From a virus, in the IMG/VR virus record IMGVR_UViG_3300031688_000056, positions 1-35,999 of that record: a stretch of DNA of 35,999 bases; one strand, 5' to 3'. Position 1 is the first letter of the stretch; each line of letters starts with the position of its first letter. Below are positions 30,838 through 35,999 of the stretch, one piece after another. A model generated the notes under the pieces. The model was not told the origin of the DNA. It searched no databases and worked only from the letters and a program-made list of their open reading frames with translations. The position numbers were made by a program, and so were the translations under genes.

Positions 30838-30866
30838 TTTATTTTATTTTTTAATTGATTATTAGA

Positions 30867-31889
30867 TTAAACTCTACTATCAGCAGTTACAGTCAATTCA
30901 GTATTCTTGAAATTAACACCAACTACATACTCTAATCTGAATCTGTTAAATTTGTCTTTTTTATCATACCACATATCAGCTCCACTTACTGAGTCATAAT
31001 CTGTTGCAACTACTATATTGTTTTTAACAGTTAACACAGCAATATGTCCATCAAATTTCTTAGTATTATTATGTAAAGATGGAGCAGTTAAAGGTGTAGC
31101 TACATTTGAATCTGCTGTAATAACCGTATCCCACAATCCCATTTCTACTATTTCTATTCCTTGATAAGCTAATTTCGTTACTCCATTAACTAAAGCAGCG
31201 TAACTAGAATCAGTTCCTGTTGCTGTTAATGTTGCTCTGTAATTATCTGCTACTGAACGAGTAACCATAAATACAAGGTCTGCTCTGTTTTCTAACCCTT
31301 CATTTGGCATTGCTCCTAACATAGCATCAAATGTAGCTTGTGATAAGTTTGCAGCCATTGCTCCTGAAGTAATTTGTAATTTTTGCGCTGTAGGAAGTGC
31401 TGCTAATGCTACGAAAATACCATCATACGCATTGTAATCTACATAAGTAGATGCTGCATTTGAATCATCTCCAAACCAGATTTGACGTTCTAAATCTCTT
31501 TGCACTCCTCTCATAAATATATCTGCTACGATTTGTTGTAAAACCGTTCCTGAAATATCATCTTTATTAAGTCCTGCTCTTAACATTTCACCTTTAATCG
31601 TATTGAAAAAAGTACCTCCTGCTTGTTCTACTTCTGCCTCCATACGTGCTACAGATATAGTTCTTTGATTGTAATTGTTAGATGTACCTGCTACACCTGC
31701 AAAACCTGAAGCCTCTGCTAAAGTGATTTTTTCTAACTTACTAAATTTGTCTAGTTTCTGATTGGATTTCACTCCCGTCATAACCTCAAAGTAGTCCATT
31801 GCTTTGTTACCTACGAACAAAGGTTGTAAGAAATACTTTTGTGCGTCTTCTTTAGTGTACGAAAGAGACGTTGTAATTAAATTTGCCAT
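30867..31889 (-). CDS. Major capsid protein (HK97 fold)
   Basis: 340 aa. N-arm TTSLSYTKEDAQKYFLQPLF, then NKAMDYFEVMTGVKSN, a long helix (VLQQIVADIFMRGVQRDLER), ADLVFMVTRSVADNYRATL in the A-domain, and YQGIEIVEMGLWD and RFRLEYVVGVNFKNTEL at the C-terminus: the order of HK97-fold capsid proteins. Follows the protease/scaffold gene (29 nt gap). Length is typical. Confidence 0.9.
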   Translation of the reverse strand: MANLITTSLSYTKEDAQKYFLQPLFVGNKAMDYFEVMTGVKSNQKLDKFSKLEKITLAEASGFAGVAGTSNNYNQRTISVARMEAEVEQAGGTFFNTIKGEMLRAGLNKDDISGTVLQQIVADIFMRGVQRDLERQIWFGDDSNAASTYVDYNAYDGIFVALAALPTAQKLQITSGAMAANLSQATFDAMLGAMPNEGLENRADLVFMVTRSVADNYRATLTATGTDSSYAALVNGVTKLAYQGIEIVEMGLWDTVITADSNVATPLTAPSLHNNTKKFDGHIAVLTVKNNIVVATDYDSVSGADMWYDKKDKFNRFRLEYVVGVNFKNTELTVTADSRV

Positions 31890-31918
31890 TTTCTTTTTTT
31901 ATTTATTTATTAATTTAT

Positions 31919-32899
31919 TTATTTTTTGAATTGAAAAGCTGTATCAGTTTTGAACATATCTGCTGCACTATCAAATCCTGTTTTATCTACTGAACTTTCT
32001 TCTATTACAGGGTCAGAAATTGGTGCTACTTCGTCTGTAGTTGGTGTTGCGTTTGCCTTAGAAATTTCACTCTCTAACTCAGTTACTTTTTCTTCACGTG
32101 CTGATATTGTTTCTTCATACGTAGCTAATAAACCCTTAAGTTCCGTAACTTCATTAACCATAGAAGTATTCTCTACTTCTTGCTCGTTTAATTTTTCAGC
32201 GAAAGTAACTATTTGATTCTTTATTGAATCATCATCTGAAATAGTTACACTCTTTGGCTGTACTTCTTTAAAGATAGATATTGAATTTTTAAGTTCAGCT
32301 AACAATTCTTTTAGTTTTTCCATAGTTTTATCATTTACGTTTTTTTTATTATAAGATGCCGTTACCCACTCAGGCGTTTGATATTCTGTTAAGTCAAAAT
32401 GTGCTGCTACTTTTATAGCGTCAGTTACATTATCTACCAACCCCATTTCTGAAGCTTCACTTGCTGTTAGCCAAGTTTCTTTATCCATCATAACCGAAAT
32501 ATCAGATGTTTCCTTACCTGTTTTTTCAGCATATACTGCTAACATTTGCTCTTTAATCTTGTCTAACAATTCAGCTTTACTTGTCAAGTCTTTAGACTCA
32601 CCCTGTATTCCAACGCTAGGATTGTGTATCATAATCAACGAGTTCTCACTAGCATCTATATTGTCTCCTGCTAACATAATAACTGAAGCCATTGACGCTG
32701 CTATACCCTCTATTGAAACATTTACTTTTCCTGTATGTTTTTTAAGTGCGTTATAAATTGCTATTCCTTCAAATACGTCCCCACCAACTGAGTTGATTCT
32801 TACGTTAACGTCTTCACCTTCTTTTAATTGTTCTATGACAGACATTGAGGTTACCCCCATTGAGCCTATCATATCATATATAAAAATTTCCTTACTCAT
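31919..32899 (-). CDS. ClpP-type prohead protease with scaffold-like C-terminus
   Basis: 326 aa. Residues 1-165 are a ClpP/S49-like peptidase: INSVGGDVFEGIAIYNAL, catalytic S69 in EGIAASMASV, H92 in LIMIHNPS and a probable D139 in SVMMDKETWLTA. Residues ~190-300 are a charged coiled coil like lambda-type scaffold, ending TAFQFKK. M193 (32323) has an A-rich leader and could start a nested 134-aa scaffold. Processes and shapes the prohead. First gene behind the second late promoter. Confidence 0.9.
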   Translation of the reverse strand: MSKEIFIYDMIGSMGVTSMSVIEQLKEGEDVNVRINSVGGDVFEGIAIYNALKKHTGKVNVSIEGIAASMASVIMLAGDNIDASENSLIMIHNPSVGIQGESKDLTSKAELLDKIKEQMLAVYAEKTGKETSDISVMMDKETWLTASEASEMGLVDNVTDAIKVAAHFDLTEYQTPEWVTASYNKKNVNDKTMEKLKELLAELKNSISIFKEVQPKSVTISDDDSIKNQIVTFAEKLNEQEVENTSMVNEVTELKGLLATYEETISAREEKVTELESEISKANATPTTDEVAPISDPVIEESSVDKTGFDSAADMFKTDTAFQFKK

Positions 32900-32913
32900 A
32901 TTATTATTTTTTA

Positions 32914-32953
32914 CAAAAATAGAAATACTTTTTGTTTTTGTTACGCAGTTTTA
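32914..32953 (-). promoter_or_regulatory. Late promoter of the head operon
   Basis: Minus strand: TTAAAACTGCGTAA (32954-32941), 19 bp, TATTTTTG (32921-32914), then TAAA and the ATG at 32899 after 14 nt. Same element and spacing as the tail promoter at 8867-8906. The block begins at the stop of the preceding HTH-like gene. Confidence 0.7.
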
Positions 32954-33271
32954 ACGAAATAAATTATTTTTTGGTTGGAACTTCTTTTGATACTCATATA
33001 TTATAGTCTGAATTTGTCGCTCACTCAAATCATACTCAATACTCATATCCATAACTGTATGAGTAATATGCCCTTCATTAATTTTTAGCTGTTTATAAAA
33101 AGAATCTACTATTAAATAATTTCTTATTACTATTGGTCGTATTATTCCTTTTTCACTAAGATGATATACGAGGTCTTTTATGGTAGGATAAGAGCCATAT
33201 CTTAATACTATCTGCTCAGATAAAATAGAGCAAAAATCTTGAACAGCCGTTATACTATTTCTTTTTGCCAT
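32951..33271 (-). CDS. HTH-like protein, 106 aa (possible late regulator)
   Basis: MAKRNSITAVQDFCSILSEQ, then SYPTIKDLVYHLSEKGIIRP, and a C-terminal HTH-like MSIEYDLSERQIQTIIYEYQ. The last part resembles Mor/Martha-type activator helix-turn-helix ends (SERQI..I...Y). It is the last gene before the head late promoter and could activate it; that is inference. Overlaps the previous gene by 22 nt. Confidence 0.5.
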   Translation of the reverse strand: MAKRNSITAVQDFCSILSEQIVLRYGSYPTIKDLVYHLSEKGIIRPIVIRNYLIVDSFYKQLKINEGHITHTVMDMSIEYDLSERQIQTIIYEYQKKFQPKNNLFR

Positions 33272-33525
33272 ATATCAAATAAGATTGTACTCCAAAATTT
33301 TATAATTGTATTAACACACTCTTCACAATTTTCGTCTTCCTTTTCAAATTTTTGTAACATTACGAAATATTTATTGAAATAACGAAATAATTTAGATATA
33401 TATTTTGTATGGTGTTTATTGTTAGCAGAAAAATAATCTGCATTACTTAAGAAAACCCTAAGTATTTCATTTTGTTCTGTAGCTTTTATACTCCTAGCTA
33501 CGTCTTCCATTTCTGTATCGGACAT
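33250..33525 (-). CDS. Hypothetical protein, 91 aa
   Basis: Helical, charged: MSDTEMEDVARSIKATEQNE, KYISKLFRYFNKYFVMLQKF and a C-terminal CEECVNTIIKFWSTILFDIW. Overlaps both neighbours (28 nt with the zinc-ribbon-like gene). Unknown function, in the late tail operon tail end. Confidence 0.55.
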   Translation of the reverse strand: MSDTEMEDVARSIKATEQNEILRVFLSNADYFSANNKHHTKYISKLFRYFNKYFVMLQKFEKEDENCEECVNTIIKFWSTILFDIWQKEIV

Positions 33526-33695
33526 TTTGCTGATTTTAATTTAGTTTTTTTGGGTATTGAGCATTTACATAAGCCGCAAGAGTCTTCTTTAAATATAACT
33601 AACCACCTATCTGTTTTGTGTTCACACTTATTGCATATTGCCATACGCTCCTTTTGTATATCGTTTTTTACGAAAAAATTATTAAACATATTCAT
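33498..33695 (-). CDS. Small zinc-ribbon-like protein, 65 aa
   Basis: MAICNKCEHKTDRW (C21-x2-C24), CGLCKCSIPKK (C40-x2-C43, C45) and SAKCPIQKW (C58): a CxxC...CxxC zinc ribbon with a CP..KW end, common in small phage proteins near tail genes. Starts 3 nt after the tape measure stop. Function unknown, possibly an assembly or nucleic-acid-binding factor. Confidence 0.65.
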   Translation of the reverse strand: MNMFNNFFVKNDIQKERMAICNKCEHKTDRWLVIFKEDSCGLCKCSIPKKTKLKSAKCPIQKWKT

Positions 33696-33698
33696 ATT

Positions 33699-35999
33699 TT
33701 AAAAGCTTACTCTACTTTCGGCTGTTTTCACATTCCTTTGTGTTTGTGTTATTTGAGTCTCAGTAACTCTTACTTGTTGCGAATTGATTAACATTCCTAA
33801 ATTAGCAATATCACGTCCTGATAATGAGTTTTGTAATTGAGCGTCTTTACGTATTTGGTTCTGCATTACCATTCCACCATTAGCAAATTTTGTTCCACCA
33901 CCTGCTGCATTCATAGATGATAGTTGAGATTTGAACATAGACGTTGAGCGTTTATTTATTACTGCCTCACCCCCCTCTAATTCCATTACACGACCACCTA
34001 CTGCAAATTTTTCTCCACCTTGCTCGTGAGATTTACCAACTACCATTCCACCCTTTGCAAACTTCTTTGCTATATGACCTTTTGGTATCGGTTTACCCCC
34101 TTCTGCTATCAAACCTCCAAGCCTACCCCCAAACTCTTGTGAATCTATAGCTGCAACCTGCATACCTGTCATAGCAAGTTGTGCTGCCATTAATATTCCT
34201 GTAGTAATTCCAAAATCACCTTTAGGTACATCGGCTGCTATTCTCATTAATGCCATTGCTCCTGCCATAATAGCTTGTTTCTTTTGGAATTTTTTAGAGC
34301 GTTCAAACTCTACTCTCTTTAACTCTAACTGACTAGCATCATAGTCTTCATTTATATCCTTTAGAGCGTCTGCTTTTTGCTCTTCAGTCATTGCTTCAAA
34401 TTCTGCTGACGTCTCCATATCTGATAGTGCTGTTTCACGTTCAGTTTCGCTACGCAACATTGAATTGTCAAATTCTATTTGTGCCTGTTTATCCATCATA
34501 TCCATAACACCCATTGCAGCACCCATAACTGCCATTACGTTCTTCATTTTAGCTGACGTACCTTCACCAAATAATGAATCAGCCCACGTACTTGTTTTAG
34601 CCTGATTATCTAGGTCATCTATTTTCATTTGTATTTCACCAATCCTATCTAACTCATCACTTGTCAACTCTTCACCTGCCATTCCTTTAGCTACTAACCC
34701 ATCCATTTCAGCCTTTAATATATTTTTGTTTGCTTTTGAAACTTCATCTTGACCTCCATCTATTTGCTCAAAAATACCCTTCATTTTAGTATTCTTATCT
34801 ATTACTTCATCTAAAGCGTCCAACTCTTTTTTTAATCCATCAACACTTCCACCAACTGCTGCATTATAATCATTTGTATGTTTAGTTAAGGTTGCTTGTG
34901 CTGTTGTTAATGTTAATTTTGCTGCTACCATATCATCAGTTACGTCCCCACCTTTTGACTCTGTTATAAGCAAATCGTGTATAATTTTCTCTGCATCACT
35001 AACTGCTTTTTGTAGTCCTTGAAATGCTGTAGCAGCCGTAGATATTCCACCACTCAAATCATCATTTACATCAACCAAACCTCCTGTAGTACCCAAGATA
35101 TCATCTAAGTTATCTGATGCAGTCTTCATTTCACTATTTGATTTCTTTTGATTACCCCTTGACAAAGTTAGTGCGTCATTATAAGTATTATACAAAGCAT
35201 TAGTATCTTTAATTTTATTATTGAAATGCTGATACAGACTTGATTGTTTTAATTTTTCTGCTGCCTCTTTTTTCCCTGCTGACGTACTTTCATCTATAAA
35301 ACCTACTGCTTTACTACGCTCTTCATTTACCTTTTGCATTTCAACTTTAAGCTGTTCTTCTAGCATTTTTAAGTTAGTATTGATATCAGCCGAGTTACCT
35401 AAAGTTTCTTGCAATTCTTTTTCTAACGTGATTTCATCTTGTATAAATAAATTTAGTTTTTCTGATGCCTGTTCTGCTAGTATTTTCTGTTTAATAGAAC
35501 CTACTACTAATTGATAAGCGTTTGACAATTCAACTGCAAATTTCTTTTCATCTTTAAGGTTTTGTAGTGTTGTGCCGTATTTGTTATTTACTTCATCTAT
35601 TAATTTACCCCTTTCTTTTCGTGTTAGATTCTCATTTTTTATAGCATCAAATAATCCTTTAGCAGTTGACAATTCCTTAACTTGTTGTTGACCAAAAGTT
35701 TTTGAAATATCAGATAACCTCTTCATTCTTGCCTCTTGTTCTTTTTGAGCAACATTCATTGCCTCTGTTTCTTTATTACCCCTAAATAATAAAGGTATAA
35801 GTAGAGTTAATCCTGCTACAAGCAACCCTATAGGGTTCATTTTCATAGCTAAATTCAAAGCTTTTTGTGCTATAGTATAAGACTTAGTACCAATAGTTAA
35901 AGTTTTAAGCCCTCCACTCATTACAAATACTGCCGTTTTATATGCTATAAATGCTATAGTCCCTCTTTTAACTACTGTAGCAATGGTACTTAAGTGTCC
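33699..35999 (-). CDS. Tail tape measure protein, C-terminal part (gene begins at 1484)
   Basis: In-frame continuation of the tape measure gene past the window edge. The frame is open from 35999 through to the stop at 33699. It has a membrane-like segment (KMNPIGLLVAGLTLLIPLLF), long coiled-coil segments (LNLFIQDEITLEKELQETLG), a second hydrophobic stretch (KQAIMAGAMALMRIAADVP) and a Gly-rich end with AKGGMVVGKSHEQGGEKFAV and GGRVMELEGGEAVINKRSTS, which I have seen at the C-terminus of Bacteroidota phage tape measures. Ends TAESRVSF. Confidence 0.93.
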   Translation of the reverse strand, partial: GHLSTIATVVKRGTIAFIAYKTAVFVMSGGLKTLTIGTKSYTIAQKALNLAMKMNPIGLLVAGLTLLIPLLFRGNKETEAMNVAQKEQEARMKRLSDISKTFGQQQVKELSTAKGLFDAIKNENLTRKERGKLIDEVNNKYGTTLQNLKDEKKFAVELSNAYQLVVGSIKQKILAEQASEKLNLFIQDEITLEKELQETLGNSADINTNLKMLEEQLKVEMQKVNEERSKAVGFIDESTSAGKKEAAEKLKQSSLYQHFNNKIKDTNALYNTYNDALTLSRGNQKKSNSEMKTASDNLDDILGTTGGLVDVNDDLSGGISTAATAFQGLQKAVSDAEKIIHDLLITESKGGDVTDDMVAAKLTLTTAQATLTKHTNDYNAAVGGSVDGLKKELDALDEVIDKNTKMKGIFEQIDGGQDEVSKANKNILKAEMDGLVAKGMAGEELTSDELDRIGEIQMKIDDLDNQAKTSTWADSLFGEGTSAKMKNVMAVMGAAMGVMDMMDKQAQIEFDNSMLRSETERETALSDMETSAEFEAMTEEQKADALKDINEDYDASQLELKRVEFERSKKFQKKQAIMAGAMALMRIAADVPKGDFGITTGILMAAQLAMTGMQVAAIDSQEFGGRLGGLIAEGGKPIPKGHIAKKFAKGGMVVGKSHEQGGEKFAVGGRVMELEGGEAVINKRSTSMFKSQLSSMNAAGGGTKFANGGMVMQNQIRKDAQLQNSLSGRDIANLGMLINSQQVRVTETQITQTQRNVKTAESRVSF
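35989..35999. repeat. Right copy of the 11-bp terminal repeat
   Basis: CTTAAGTGTCC, identical to bases 1-11. Merging the two copies restores one tape measure frame. Confidence 0.8.

Noticed and set aside
1-35999. CRISPR array, integrase, transposase or lysogeny module
   Set aside because: No regularly spaced repeats, no tyrosine or serine recombinase motif, no IS ends seen on either strand.

Overview
The window looks like a complete, circularly permuted genome of a tailed (siphovirus-type) bacteriophage. The first and last 11 bases are identical. If that overlap is collapsed (unique length 35,988 bp), the tape-measure gene cut by the window edges joins in frame into one 1,257-codon ORF. Every gene I can support lies on the minus strand, so 'downstream' below means decreasing coordinate. 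Low GC, A-rich leaders with almost no Shine-Dalgarno sequences, promoter boxes of the TAnnTTTG type and the protein families point to a host in Bacteroidota, probably a marine Flavobacteriia. I see no integrase, clear lysogeny repressor, tRNA, CRISPR array or insertion sequence, so a lytic life style is likely.

Layout in transcription order. (1) From 13168 down to 8909: a ParB-like protein, a glycosyltransferase and a sugar-nucleotide epimerase in overlapping frames, then small terminase, HNH nuclease and large terminase, with two tiny membrane peptides beside the HNH gene. (2) From a late promoter at about 8900: tail assembly chaperone with a probable -1 frameshift, tail/neck proteins, two large tail proteins, the tape measure across the window ends, then three small genes to 32951. 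(3) From a twin late promoter at about 32945: ClpP-type prohead protease with a scaffold-like tail, major capsid protein, probable tail tube protein, an intrinsic terminator, portal, connector-like proteins, tail fibre, two holin-like proteins, a DUF5675 lysis protein and a metallophosphoesterase (to 23707). (4) From 23560 to 13324: the early region, with an SSB-like protein, small HTH protein, replication initiator with internal 24-bp repeats, helicase loader, NinB-like protein, VRR-NUC nuclease, Cas4-like nuclease, a stand-alone RarA/MgsA C-terminal-like protein and many small unknown genes.

Regulation is visible. Two late promoters share AAAACTGCGTAA exactly 19 bp before a TAnnTTTG box. 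Three early promoter modules (16361-16460, 19581-19685, 23599-23702) share an upstream block at nearly fixed spacing. Many early genes carry a CAACTAAA leader just before the ATG. Two strong intrinsic terminators lie at 13213-13242 and 30170-30207. A candidate ~90-nt RNA (13213-13304) and a GC-rich foldable element (15172-15240) occupy the gaps between small early genes. No gap longer than about 300 bases exists. The most interesting targets are the ParB/glycosyltransferase/epimerase set (possible DNA or virion glycosylation), the promoter families, the rearranged order of structural genes, and the hidden microproteins and RNA.
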